From assembly GCA_963801855.1 (NCBI GenBank), contig CAWDGK010000002.1, positions 248,001 to 312,000 on the forward strand: a stretch of 64,000 nucleotides of DNA. Reading direction: 5' to 3'. Source of the stretch: JACDAN01 sp963801855. GTDB lineage: Bacteria > Actinomycetota > Thermoleophilia > Gaiellales > Gaiellaceae. A program made the position numbers and the translations under genes. This document shows, in pieces, positions 25,441 to 34,018 of this stretch (its first letter is position 1; each line of letters starts with the position of its first letter). The notes beneath the pieces are model-generated. The model did no database searches and had not been told where the DNA came from. It saw only the letters and a program-made list of their open reading frames with translations.

Positions 25441-25448
25441 CCTGGTGG

Positions 25449-25454
25449 ACGGTA
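25449..25454 (-). promoter_or_regulatory. -10 hexamer TACCGT, leaderless-type (minus strand)
   Basis: On the minus strand TACCGT ends 8 bases before the ATG at 25440 of the MBL-fold gene. Confidence 0.4.
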
Positions 25455-25460
25455 ACCAAC

Positions 25461-25490
25461 GCGAAGGGGCCCCGAGAGGGGCCCCTTCGC
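25461..25490 (-). terminator. Hairpin terminator after the triple-repeat gene
   Basis: GCGAAGGGGCCCC, loop of 4, GGGGCCCCTTCGC: a perfect 13-bp stem 14 bases past the stop of the minus-strand gene at 25505. Confidence 0.8.
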
Positions 25491-25504
25491 CGTGGCTCGA
25501 ACGG

Positions 25505-26944
25505 TCAGGCGTAGAGCCTGATCGCCTGGTTGAGACGGTTGGCGATCGCCGGTGCAGCCCGGAGCGGGGTCCGGTCGAGCAGGCGGACGATGCCGCAGAG
25601 CAGGTTCCCGAGCAGATTCCCGGGACCAGGCTCAGCAGTGATGTCGAGCACGATCCGGCTCGTCTGAACCCGCAAACCGAGCAGGTTGAGATCGATCGGA
25701 GCCAGGTCGAGGTGCAGGATCCGGCACGAAGGCCGCTGCTGGAAGCGGAAATTCGGCCTCAGAACCGGAATCGGAACGGTCGCGACAACTTGGCCCGCGG
25801 CATCGCGGAGCTGCGTGATCGCAACCAGACGTCCCCTGCGTGCCGTGAAGCGCTGCACGTTGGCAGAGGCGATCTGGGTCACCGTCGTCCCGCGTGTCGC
25901 AGTCCCGGTCGCGGGCACATCCGCGAACGGATTCGTGCCGTTGATCCCCAGAATTCGGTTCAGCAACGCCACGAGGCCGGCCGTCGGGTTCCCGTTGAGG
26001 AGCCCGGCGACGGCGCAGAGGAGGTTGCCGAGCAGGTTGCCAGGCCCTCGCTCGGCGGTGATGTCGAGGACGACGCGGTTGAGCTGGATCCGAAGCCCGA
26101 GCAGGTTCAGGTCGAGCGGACCGAGCACGAGATGCAGGATCCGGCAGCTGAGCTGCTGCAGCTGGATTCCCGACCCACCGCCCGCGACTTGCATGTCCTG
26201 GACGGGAATCGGCGCCGTTGCGAGAACCCGCCCTGCGGAGTCCCGCAGCCGGGTCAAAGCGACGACCTGACCGCCCTCCAAGGCGAACCGGACGACGTCG
26301 AGCGATGCAACCTGTGACACAGCGCCGGTCGCGGTGGTCGTCACCGACCCTGCCGCCGGGGCGCCCACGAACGGGCTCGGTCCGAGGATCCCGAGGATCC
26401 GATTGAGCCTCGCGGCGATCTGCTGGAGGTTCGGTGTCGGGCCGTTCAGCAGCCCTGCGATTGCACAGAGCAGGTTCCCGAGCAGATTGCCCGGCCCGCG
26501 TTGCGCGGTGATGTCGAGCACGACTCGGTTGAGCTGGATCCGGAGCCCGAGCAGGTTCAGATCGAGCGGTCCGAGCACCAGGTGAAGGATCCGGCAAGAT
26601 CTCTGCTGGTAGGACAGGCCTCGTGTCTTGCCATCGGCCGTGATGGACTGCACCGGGATCGATGCCGAGCTGACGAACTGGCCTGCCGCGTCGCGAATCG
26701 AAGCCACCGCGACGAGCTTGCCGTTCTCCACGGCAAATCGATCGATGCGAAGCGACCCGACCTGGGTCAGGACGCCTGTTGCGATGTTCGTGACCGTCCC
26801 GGTTGCGGCCACCTGTGTGAACGGGCTGACCGGAGCCTGCGCAGCAGACGCCGAATCGACCTTTCCGGGAGCTGCCAGCGCCGGAGTGGCGCTGAAGACC
26901 GCGGCGGCGAGAATCGCCATCGCGGTCAAGAGCTTCACTTTCAT
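25505..26944 (-). CDS. Secreted protein with three tandem Cys-paired repeat modules
   Basis: 479 aa. Signal peptide (MKVKLLTAMAILAAAVFSATPALA) then three copies of one module of 140-150 residues. Each module has a beta-rich half (ATGTVTNIATGVLTQV-like, then LVAVASIRDAAGQF-like, then SIPVQ) and a strongly conserved half: SCRILHLVLGPLDLNLLGL, then VVLDITA, GPGNLLGNLLC and IAGLL. The only six cysteines are C117/C160, C267/C310 and C407/C450, each pair 43 residues apart, implying one disulfide per module. I recognise the half-module as a recurrent element in actinobacterial secreted proteins of unknown role. ATG at 26944 has AAAGGGA upstream. A strong terminator follows. Confidence 0.8.
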   Translation of the reverse strand: MKVKLLTAMAILAAAVFSATPALAAPGKVDSASAAQAPVSPFTQVAATGTVTNIATGVLTQVGSLRIDRFAVENGKLVAVASIRDAAGQFVSSASIPVQSITADGKTRGLSYQQRSCRILHLVLGPLDLNLLGLRIQLNRVVLDITAQRGPGNLLGNLLCAIAGLLNGPTPNLQQIAARLNRILGILGPSPFVGAPAAGSVTTTATGAVSQVASLDVVRFALEGGQVVALTRLRDSAGRVLATAPIPVQDMQVAGGGSGIQLQQLSCRILHLVLGPLDLNLLGLRIQLNRVVLDITAERGPGNLLGNLLCAVAGLLNGNPTAGLVALLNRILGINGTNPFADVPATGTATRGTTVTQIASANVQRFTARRGRLVAITQLRDAAGQVVATVPIPVLRPNFRFQQRPSCRILHLDLAPIDLNLLGLRVQTSRIVLDITAEPGPGNLLGNLLCGIVRLLDRTPLRAAPAIANRLNQAIRLYA

Positions 26945-27049
26945 GTTTTCCCTTTCGTCGTGTGCGGACGCCGCAAGGGTCATCCCCTCGCCTTCCCGGC
27001 CTCGCGTGGGGAAAACACCGTCGGGATCGAGTTAACGAACTCCTTACGA

Positions 27050-27869
27050 ATGACCTTTATCGCTGTTTCAAAGCCGTTCGACTTCGAGCTCACAACCGAG
27101 CGTTTTCGAGCCTTCGGACCGGATCTCGCGAACCTCTGGCACGAAGGCGGCCTTCACCGTGTGGTCGGGGGGCGCGAGGTTCGCGTGGAGGCCGCACCGG
27201 GCGGAGTGGACGTCGAGCCGCTCGACGAGCGAGACCCGTGCGGTCGTCCTGAAGCTGCTCGGTGACGAGTTCGATCTCGTCGGCTTTCGGCCGGCAGATC
27301 CGATCCTCGCGGCGGAGGTCGCCCGGTTCCGCGGTCTCCGTCCGGCGCTCGCGCCGGATCCCTTCGAGATGCTCGTCGGGGCGATCACGGCGCAGCAGAT
27401 CTCCCTACGCGCAGCGTTCGCGGTGCGGAACCGCTTCGTGGAGCGCTTCGGCGTCCGTGCCGACCATGCGTACGCCTTTCCCACGCCCGAACGGGTTGCG
27501 GACGCCGCGCCCGACGAGCTGAGGGCGCTCGGCTTCTCCCTGCGCAAGGCCGACTACGTCATCGGACTCGCGCGAGCCGGCCTCGACTACGCCGCCCTCG
27601 CGAAGCTCCCCGACGACGAGGTCAAGCGAGCGCTGGTGCAGCTGCCCGGGATCGGCGAGTGGACGGCGGACTGGTACCTCGCCCGCCACCTCGCCAGGCC
27701 GCGGGCGTGGCCCGCAGGCGACCTCGCGCTGCGGTACGCGGTCTCGGCCTTCTATCGTGACGGCCGCATGCTCTCCATCCCTGAAACCCGCGAGCTCGGC
27801 GCTCGCTTCGACCCTCACCAGAACCTGTCCGCCCACTATCTGCTGGTCGCGAACCGGAACCCCGGATGA
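27050..27869 (+). CDS. DNA-3-methyladenine glycosylase II (AlkA-like), one frameshift
   Basis: About 272 aa after repair. Removes alkylated bases in base-excision repair. N-terminal part (first frame): SKPFDFELTTERFRAFGPDL and LWHEGGLHRVV. Main part (second frame) carries VLKLLGDEFDLVGFR, EMLVGAITAQQISLRAAF and the helix-hairpin-helix-GPD motif LPGIGEWTADWYLARHL, followed by the catalytic Asp in PAGDLALRYAVSAFY. The break lies near 27228-27232: removing one C from GACGAGCGAGACC joins EPLDE to ETRAVVLKLL. ATG at 27050 by N-terminal homology to AlkA. The stop overlaps the next gene (ATGA). Confidence 0.82.
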
Positions 27870-28606
27870 ACGTCCGTCGCGAGCGAGACGACTTCGTGGC
27901 GGAGGAGGACGGAGTCGTCGTCGGCACCGCGCGGATGACCGAGGCCGGGGTCGTCCTCGAGCTCGTGCAGCCCAGAGAGGGCGTGGCGCTCGCGTTGATC
28001 CGCGCGGTCGGAGCGGAACGCTCGCAGGCCGAGCAGGACGCCCGCCTCGCGCCGTCCTTCGGCTCCGTGCATCTCCAGACGGATGATCAGAACGAGATCG
28101 CGAAGATCGTGGGGCGTCTGGTGCCGCGTGTCTTCCGTTCCCGCGTGTCGGCCGTTTCGCCCGCTCGGAATGGCTGGGTGTCGGTGTACGACGAGATCGC
28201 CGACCGGGATCCGCGCCGCCTCGAGCGCCTCGGCCGTGAGCTTTCGAACGCCGTCGGCTTCGTCACGTTCACGATCGGCGTGGAGGACGGGCTCGCGGTC
28301 CACTACATCGCGTTCGAGCGCGGCAGGCTGCTCGACGAGTACCTCTCGGTCCCGGAGTACCGCGGCCCTCTCGCGCCGGGTGATGCCATCGCAATGCGCG
28401 CCAACCCCACGGTGGTCGGCCGTCTGACCGGGGCGAATCCAGCCGCCGTCCGGAAGGTGGCGCGCACTGCCGACTCGCCCGTCGACCTTCCGGCCTCGGA
28501 GGAGCTGATCCAGGAAATCGCGCGCGTGATCGGCCTCGAGGGCGCCGACTACGGCTTCGAGAAAGCCTCGCAGCTCGACGGCGTCATCCTGGTCGAGCAC
28601 GAATGA
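27866..28606 (+). CDS. Conserved hypothetical protein, 246 aa
   Basis: Soluble acidic protein with no signal peptide. The first 60 residues resemble the strand pattern of a GNAT-like or sensor fold; the rest contains a conserved section (GWVSVYDEIADRD, LGRELSNAVGFVTFTIGVEDG, RGRLLDEYLSVPEYRGPL and ANPTVVGRLTGA). I know this type only as a conserved actinobacterial hypothetical. It is translationally coupled on both sides: its ATG overlaps the alkA stop, and its stop overlaps the ATG of the alpha/beta hydrolase. Confidence 0.7.
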   Translation: MNVRRERDDFVAEEDGVVVGTARMTEAGVVLELVQPREGVALALIRAVGAERSQAEQDARLAPSFGSVHLQTDDQNEIAKIVGRLVPRVFRSRVSAVSPARNGWVSVYDEIADRDPRRLERLGRELSNAVGFVTFTIGVEDGLAVHYIAFERGRLLDEYLSVPEYRGPLAPGDAIAMRANPTVVGRLTGANPAAVRKVARTADSPVDLPASEELIQEIARVIGLEGADYGFEKASQLDGVILVEHE

Positions 28607-29262
28607 AGGTTCTCCTTCTCCACGCGTTTCCGCTCGGCCCCGAGATGTGGGCGCCTCAGCGCGCTGCGCTCGAGGGCCACGAGGTGCTCGCCCCGAACCT
28701 CTATGGCCTGAGCGGCAGCTCGATCGACGACTGGGCCGAGCAGATCTTCAGAGACCTCGACGGCGAGCTCGCCGCCGTCGGCGCCTCCATGGGCGGCTAC
28801 GTCGCGCTGGCGCTCGCGCGGCTCGCGCCCGAGAGCGTCCGGGGCCTGTTCCTCGCCGGCTCGCGGGTCGGATCGGACGACGCCGAGCGTCGGGCCGGGC
28901 GCAACGATGCCATCGCCACCCTGCGGGAGGGCGGAATCGAAGCCTGGGCGCCCAATGCGCCCGCGCCACCGCCACCCGAGCGAACCGTCGAGGAGCTGAT
29001 CCGCGCGACAGAAGCACTGCGCGACCGCCGCGACGCCACCGAAGTCGCGGCGAGCTACGAGGGGCCGCTCTGGGTCGTCGTCGGTGACAACGACCCGTTC
29101 CTGCCGGTCGACGAGGCCCGCGAGATCGTCGAGTCGGCGCCGAACGGGCGACTCGAGGTGATCGAGGGCGCCGGACACTTCACGAGCATCGAGCGGCGCA
29201 ACCGCTTCAACGAGCTCCTGCGGGAGTTCCTGTCAGCAATCCCTGCAGCTGCTTCGCGTTGA
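28603..29262 (+). CDS. Alpha/beta hydrolase
   Basis: 219-aa compact hydrolase. The oxyanion region LLLHAFPLGPEMW is followed by the nucleophile elbow VGASMGGYVALAL (Ser), the acid VVVGDNDPFLPV (Asp) and the catalytic His in EGAGHFTSIE. Substrate unknown; small members are carboxylesterases, lactonases or C-C hydrolases. ATG overlaps the preceding stop, giving an alkA-hypothetical-hydrolase operon. The 3' end overlaps the convergent DUF72 gene by 56 bases, which is unusual and suggests one of the two stops may be misplaced. Confidence 0.88.
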   Translation: MKVLLLHAFPLGPEMWAPQRAALEGHEVLAPNLYGLSGSSIDDWAEQIFRDLDGELAAVGASMGGYVALALARLAPESVRGLFLAGSRVGSDDAERRAGRNDAIATLREGGIEAWAPNAPAPPPPERTVEELIRATEALRDRRDATEVAASYEGPLWVVVGDNDPFLPVDEAREIVESAPNGRLEVIEGAGHFTSIERRNRFNELLREFLSAIPAAASR

Positions 29263-30133
29263 CGGCTGCCTGCGAGACGAAGCCGCCACTCGGGCCCGGG
29301 CTCCGGTTGTTGTTGTTGAAGAACGCGTAGGCGTTCTGCGCGCCGGCGGCGAGCTCCCGCAGCGGCTCGACCCATTCAGAGAGCTCGTCCTCGGAATAGA
29401 GGTAGTCGAAGCGCTCGGCGGCGCTCCGGCCGCGCACGTTCCAGGTGTCCGCGTTGCGACCGTGGAAGCGGACGTAGAGCGTCGGCGAGGTCAGCGCAAA
29501 GAGCGTTCGCGGGACGTTCTTCGCCTCGACCTTCGGCGCATCCACGACGACCAGTGACATCCCGTGCGCCTCGAGAAACGACAGCAGCTCCGCCCGCACG
29601 TCCTCCTCGTACCAGCTCGCATGACGGAACTCGACGAGCAGCTCGTCGCCGCCCATCTGCTCCTTCGCCCACGCGAGGTAGTCGAGCGACAGGTCCTTGA
29701 AGACGACGTACGGAGGGAACTGGAACAGGATCCCGCCCAGCTTGCCCGCCGAGCGCAGCGGCTCGAGTGCCTCGCGGAACCGCTTGAAGACCTCGGCGCG
29801 GAACTCCCTCGGCGGCCGGTCGATGCGGCCCTTCTCGTCCACCGGCGCAGCCTCGCGGAGGTCGGTCGGCAGCTGCTCCCTCTTCACCGGGTGGCGCGTC
29901 ATGACGCCGAACGCCTTCACGTGCATGACGAAGCCGTCCGGGGTCTGCTCGGCCCAGCGAGCCGCCATCGACTCGACCGGGAGCCGGTAGTACGTGGAGT
30001 CCAGCTCGACGGTGTCGAAGTGCTCGGCGTAGTACGCGAGCCGGTCGCCGGCCTTCAGTCCGGGCGGGTAGAAGTGCTTCGAGAGCGCCTCGTCGGCCCA
30101 GGAGCAGGTGCCGACCCGGATCGCTGCAGCCAT
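29207..30133 (-). CDS. DUF72 (YecE-like) TIM-barrel protein
   Basis: 308-aa DUF72 member: IRVGTCSWADEALSKHFYPPG, FDTVELDSTYYRLP, FVMHVKAFGVMTRHP, ILFQFPPYV, ELLVEFRHASWYEEDV, PTLYVRFHGRNADTW and AYAFFNNNNRSPGP. The fold is an endonuclease-IV-like TIM barrel; the biochemical role is unknown. The ATG at 30133 follows a TATTCT hexamer on the minus strand. Between it and the next minus-strand stop lies a strong hairpin. Confidence 0.92.
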   Translation of the reverse strand: MAAAIRVGTCSWADEALSKHFYPPGLKAGDRLAYYAEHFDTVELDSTYYRLPVESMAARWAEQTPDGFVMHVKAFGVMTRHPVKREQLPTDLREAAPVDEKGRIDRPPREFRAEVFKRFREALEPLRSAGKLGGILFQFPPYVVFKDLSLDYLAWAKEQMGGDELLVEFRHASWYEEDVRAELLSFLEAHGMSLVVVDAPKVEAKNVPRTLFALTSPTLYVRFHGRNADTWNVRGRSAAERFDYLYSEDELSEWVEPLRELAAGAQNAYAFFNNNNRSPGPSGGFVSQAAVNAKQLQGLLTGTPAGAR

Positions 30134-30139
30134 CGGGCC

Positions 30140-30145
30140 AGAATA
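30140..30145 (-). promoter_or_regulatory. -10 hexamer TATTCT, leaderless-type (minus strand)
   Basis: On the minus strand TATTCT ends 6 bases before the ATG at 30133 of the DUF72 gene. Confidence 0.5.
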
Positions 30146-30147
30146 GT

Positions 30148-30173
30148 GAGAGGGCCCCGGTCGGGGCCCTCTC
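30148..30173 (-). terminator. Hairpin terminator after the 352-aa secreted gene
   Basis: GAGAGGGCCCC, loop of 4, GGGGCCCTCTC: a perfect 11-bp stem 13 bases past the minus-strand stop at 30187 and directly ahead of the DUF72 promoter. Confidence 0.75.
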
Positions 30174-30186
30174 AACGGGTGGTTCG

Positions 30187-31245
30187 CTAGCGCTTCAGGC
30201 GGAACGTGTTCCGGCTGAAGAGGTTGAACGCCGGAGCGATCGTCACGGCTGTGCACCGTGGCGCGAGCGTCGGCCTGCAACCGCCAGAGGTCGCATCCCT
30301 GTCCGGCACCGAAGCGCTGGCCCGGAAGAACATGACCTTGAACCGCATCGGGACGAGCACGGTCGCGCAACCGCGCGAGTTCGTGCGGGCCCGCTTCACG
30401 CGGGACGTCTTCCGCGCCGTCTTGCCGGCGAGGAAGTTGATGTTGATTCCGCGGACACCTACGCCGGCCTCACTGAGGCAGGCGGTGACGCGTGCGAATC
30501 GCTTCCCAGCACGCTTGAACCGCTTCGCCGTGACGGCGAGCTGCACCGGCAGCCGGGTGACCGACATGCTCTGTGCGGCATTGGCCGTGTTCAGCGTGGC
30601 CGCTCCGACCGTGTAGGGAACGAAGACGCCCTGCCACGGATACGAGCCGCGCGTGTTCGGGTTGGTGAACACGTTGGTGACGGAGAACGCCGCGACGATC
30701 AGCGACGCCCCTGCAGCGGCACCCTGAGGCGGAGCCACGTACGGCGAGGCGAGGCAGATCCGGATCCGGGCTGACGCGAATGCAGCCTCGGCGCCGGCCG
30801 TCACCCGGTCGACGTACACCGGGATCTGGAGCGGGTTCCCCGCGAGCGTCGCCTCGATCAACCAGACCGCCTCGTGGAGGCCCGGCAGGCACGGGTTGCT
30901 GACGTATTGCGCGGGATCGCGAGCTGTCACGGTCCCGGTGATCTCGACGCGGGCACCTCCCAGGGCACCCACCTTGACGACGGCATCGAGGTCGCCGATC
31001 TTCGTGCCGGGCGCCTGGCCCAGCGTGACGCCATACCCGAGCGGTGAATAGATGTTGATCACGCCCGTGGCGTCGTCGTTCTGATCCTGTCCTACGCCGA
31101 TCACGACGGGGCCGCCGCTATCGAGAGCGTGGCTGGTACCGGCCACGAGCAGCGACGGGTTGTAGGCCGCGAGCGCGTTGCCCCCGAACGCCAGCGCAAG
31201 AACGCAGGCCGACGAGAGCATGATGAAACGAATTGTTCTAGACAA
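30187..31245 (-). CDS. Secreted protein of unknown function, 352 aa
   Basis: TTG start at 31245 preceded by a GGGGGG-type ribosome-binding run. An alternative ATG lies eight codons later. Signal peptide (LSSACVLALAFGGNALA), then a beta-rich domain (YNPSLLVAGTSHAL to about residue 225) that resembles secreted proteins with bounded pairs of cysteines (NPCLPGLHEAVW, IRICLASPY). A C-terminal domain of about 110 residues is very basic (AKRFKRAGKRFARVTACL, KTARKTSRVKRARTNSRGC) with four cysteines. The basic C-terminus looks like an Ig-like CHRD or bacterial Ig domain variant, but I cannot name it. Downstream of the ABC-binding-protein operon, same strand, probably separate. Confidence 0.7.
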   Translation of the reverse strand: MSRTIRFIMLSSACVLALAFGGNALAAYNPSLLVAGTSHALDSGGPVVIGVGQDQNDDATGVINIYSPLGYGVTLGQAPGTKIGDLDAVVKVGALGGARVEITGTVTARDPAQYVSNPCLPGLHEAVWLIEATLAGNPLQIPVYVDRVTAGAEAAFASARIRICLASPYVAPPQGAAAGASLIVAAFSVTNVFTNPNTRGSYPWQGVFVPYTVGAATLNTANAAQSMSVTRLPVQLAVTAKRFKRAGKRFARVTACLSEAGVGVRGININFLAGKTARKTSRVKRARTNSRGCATVLVPMRFKVMFFRASASVPDRDATSGGCRPTLAPRCTAVTIAPAFNLFSRNTFRLKR

Positions 31246-31338
31246 ATGACCCCCCTTTCAGTGGGGTGAGACGCCGTTTAGACGTTTGAGTTGTGAGTGT
31301 TGCCCGGCGGATGACCGGCGCAATCCTCTCATTCCGCC

Positions 31339-32556
31339 TCAGCGCGCCGCAAGGAGGCGTCCGAACGGCACCCATTGGCCGGTCGCGTTGTAACGGAATA
31401 GCTTCGCTCGTGAGATCGGAAAGTAGTTCCCCGGGGAGGTCCGGACGTCGACCCCCGGCAGCAGGAACGGGTTGTCCGTCTGCGTCATCCGGGTCGCAGC
31501 TCGGAGGAGGGAGGCCCGCGTCAGGTTCTTTCCGGACTTGCGGAGCGCGTGCACCATCGAGTGCGCGACGGCCATGCCGTAATAGTGGTAGACGTCGCTT
31601 GCTTTCCGGCTCGGGAGGTAGCGCCGCATGATCTGCCGGTAGAGGCGGATCCCCGGATCGCGATTCCAGGTCGGCGACGTCGGGTCCTTGAGGTAGCCCA
31701 GGCTGATCGTCCCGGCCGTCGCCTTCGCGCTCGTGTTGAAGCGGATCACCCGCATGATCGACGGCTCGATCGAGACGGAGCTGATGAATGTCCGGGGTCG
31801 CCAGGCCTGCCTGTGCGCCGCGATCATCGCCTGGATCGCGAAGCCGGGAGTCGCGAAGAGCATGAACGTGTTGGCGCCCGAGCGCTTGAGCTGGGAGATC
31901 TGCGAGGTGATGTCCGCGTCGGTCGTCTCGTAGGTGCGAACCGAGACGATTCGGCTTGCGCGCGAGCCGAGCCCGCGGCGCAAGCCGGCGGTCAAATCCT
32001 TGCCGTAATCGGTGTTCTCGTAGAGGACCCCGATCCGCGCGGCAGGCATCGAGGCGGCCACGTACTTCCCGTAGATCGCGCCCTCGCCCGCGAAGCTGGG
32101 GAGGTACCCCATCGACCAGGGGTAGCGAGAGCGCTCGCGCTGGAACGTGCTCGCCCCGGTTCCGGTGAACAGGTGCGGAACGCGCACCTGGTTCAGGTAG
32201 GGGCGAACGGCGATTGCGTGCTCGGTGCCGATCGAGTTGAAGATCGCGAAGACCCGGTCCTGCTGGACGAGCCGACGGGTCTGGTCGACCGTCCGGTTGA
32301 CCTCGAAGCCGTCGTCGACGTAGCGGTAGCGGATCTTCCGGCCGAAGACTCCTCCGCGGTCGTTCACATAGCGGAAGTAGGCGTCCGCACCCGGTGCGAC
32401 CGAGGCGAATGCCGCCGCCGGGCCGGTGAGCGGCACGGTTCCGCCGAGGAGGATCGAGTTTCCGGTCACGCCCGGATCGGCGGCGGAGCCCGCGTGCGCA
32501 CCGGGCAGTGCGACCCCGAAGGCCGCGGCGAGGCAGGCGGCGAGCGCGAGCCTCAC
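31339..32556 (-). CDS. ABC transporter substrate-binding protein (branched-chain amino acid/amide type)
   Basis: 405 aa, periplasmic-binding protein type 1 (LivK family). A signal peptide (LALAACLAAAFGVALPGAHA) leads to ILLGGTVPLTGPAAAF, ADAYFRYVNDRGGVFGRKIRY, QDRVFAIFNSIGTEHAIAV, IGVLYENTDYGKDL and NTFMLFATPGFAIQAM in order. Ligand class is short-chain amino acids, amides or aromatic acids. No LivHMGF permease or ATPase genes are near, so the transport partners lie elsewhere. GTG at 32556 overlaps the stop of the S15-like hydrolase (GTGA), a coupling that suggests the hydrolase releases the ligand. Confidence 0.9.
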   Translation of the reverse strand: MRLALAACLAAAFGVALPGAHAGSAADPGVTGNSILLGGTVPLTGPAAAFASVAPGADAYFRYVNDRGGVFGRKIRYRYVDDGFEVNRTVDQTRRLVQQDRVFAIFNSIGTEHAIAVRPYLNQVRVPHLFTGTGASTFQRERSRYPWSMGYLPSFAGEGAIYGKYVAASMPAARIGVLYENTDYGKDLTAGLRRGLGSRASRIVSVRTYETTDADITSQISQLKRSGANTFMLFATPGFAIQAMIAAHRQAWRPRTFISSVSIEPSIMRVIRFNTSAKATAGTISLGYLKDPTSPTWNRDPGIRLYRQIMRRYLPSRKASDVYHYYGMAVAHSMVHALRKSGKNLTRASLLRAATRMTQTDNPFLLPGVDVRTSPGNYFPISRAKLFRYNATGQWVPFGRLLAAR

Positions 32557-33973
32557 CGGGAGACGGGTTGGCGCAGCACGGGAAGGACGACCTTCGCCTC
32601 GCCGATCGCAAGCCGAGACTTCGTCTCGGGGCTCGCGAGGTACAGGAGGTTCGACGGATGCTGCGCCGTCGAGGCCCCGGCGAGGGTCAGCCGGAGGCGG
32701 GAGCCCCGAGGGATCGTCGTCGCCTGGCTGATCAGGCGGACGGTGAGAACACGGGTCGTCGCGCCGAGGGTCGCTGTCGGGACCCCTCCCTGGCTGACGA
32801 CGATCTCGTCGCCCTTCGGCGTGATCGCCGACAGCACGGCGACGAGATGCGGCCAGCCGCCGGGCGTCGAGACCTTCACGGAGACGAGCCCGTGACCGAA
32901 CGTCTCGTTCAGCCGGCGGGTCGGCGCGGCCGTGCGGATCACCTCGCCGATGCCGTCGATGGTCTTCCGTCCCCTGTAGGTCAGGCGCAGCACGCGTCGG
33001 GCGGGCGCGACGGCTCCCTGGTAGGTGCGCGCGCGCCACGGGTCCGGCGCCAGCTCGAAGCGAGGCCGGGTGTCGATCCCGTTCAGCTGACCCCGGAGGA
33101 ACCGGTCGAACCACATCCGCACCTGCGCGAAGTAGTAGGCCTGCTCGGCCAGGCGGGTTCTGCGCCGGGAATGTGGCCGAGGTCACCGACGTAGAGCCGT
33201 CTCGGGCCGCGCAGCCGGCCGAAGGCCGCGAGAGCCTCCTGCATGTCGAATGCGTAGTCGCGGCGGCCCTGAAGCATGAAGACCGGCGTCGTGATCTTCC
33301 CGAGGTCGTTTCGAACCGATCGCTGGGCGGCAAACTCGCGGATCCCCTCGGGATTCCGGCCCTGGAGCGCGTCGTCCTTGAGCGCCGTGATCTCAGGGTG
33401 CCAGCGCTCGGGCGCGAGCGAGTTGTAGAAGCCGGCGACGAGGCCGGACTTGACGAGGCCCTGCGGGAGGAGGGAGTCGTACAGGCTCGTCCACGTCGTC
33501 ACCGGGACAGCTGCGGCGAGCCGGGTGCCCGGCAGGGTCAGGAGCTTCCAGACCGATCCGCCGCCGAGCGAGACGCCGAACGCGCCCACCTTGACGTCGC
33601 TCACTCCCGGGCGGCCGCGAAGCCACGCGAGGGCAGCGGCGTAGTCGGCGATCTCGCGCGGGCCGACGAGCGAGGATTGGCCGCCGGAGGTGCCGTGGCC
33701 GCGCGCATCCACCGTCAGCACGGCGTAGCCGTGCGGCGCCAGGTGCGGCTCCGCGATGCGGTTCATGTACGTCCGGTTCTCGCCGAGGCCGTGGAGCATC
33801 AGGACGGCGGGCCAGCCGCCCTGCGGCGGCGCTCCATCGGGCGCGTAGTACGTGGCGCCGAGCGAGACGCCGTCGCCCATGGCGAGCGTGTGCTCGCTCT
33901 TCGAGAACGCCTGCGCAGCCCCGGCCTGGACCGCGAAGAGGCACACGACGAGCAGGAGAAAACGGCGACCCAC
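32553..33973 (-). CDS. Secreted S15/CocE-like serine hydrolase with jelly-roll C-domain, one frameshift
   Basis: About 473 aa after repair. Signal peptide (FLLLVVCLFAVQAGAAQA), then an alpha/beta hydrolase domain: LMLHGLGENRTYM, VLTVDARGHGTSGG, the nucleophile FGVSLGGGSVWKL, QGRRDYAFD (Asp) and LGHIPG (His). The C-terminal beta-sandwich (VRMWFDRFLRG to LRQPVSR) is the S15/CocE X-Pro-dipeptidyl-peptidase C-domain type. The break lies near 33150-33165 between the catalytic His region and AEQAYYFAQ. Substrate could be a peptide or ester. GTG at 33973, with TACCCT upstream. Coupled to the solute-binding protein gene. Confidence 0.78.
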
Positions 33974-33981
33974 GACGAAAG

Positions 33982-33987
33982 AGGGTA
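33982..33987 (-). promoter_or_regulatory. -10 hexamer TACCCT, leaderless-type (minus strand)
   Basis: Minus-strand TACCCT ends 8 bases before the GTG at 33973. It occupies the stretch where the -35 of the opposing murI promoter would fall. Confidence 0.45.
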
Positions 33988-34006
33988 GATCAAGCCTCCG
34001 GCTTCT

Positions 34007-34012
34007 TACAAT
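34007..34012 (+). promoter_or_regulatory. -10 hexamer TACAAT, leaderless-type
   Basis: TACAAT ends 6 bases before the murI ATG at 34019; the best -10 match in the window. Confidence 0.6.
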
Positions 34013-34018
34013 CGCCAC

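Noticed and set aside
31246..31338. Terminator between the binding-protein gene and the 352-aa secreted gene
   Set aside because: Only weak, interrupted stems are present in these 93 bases; none is convincing.
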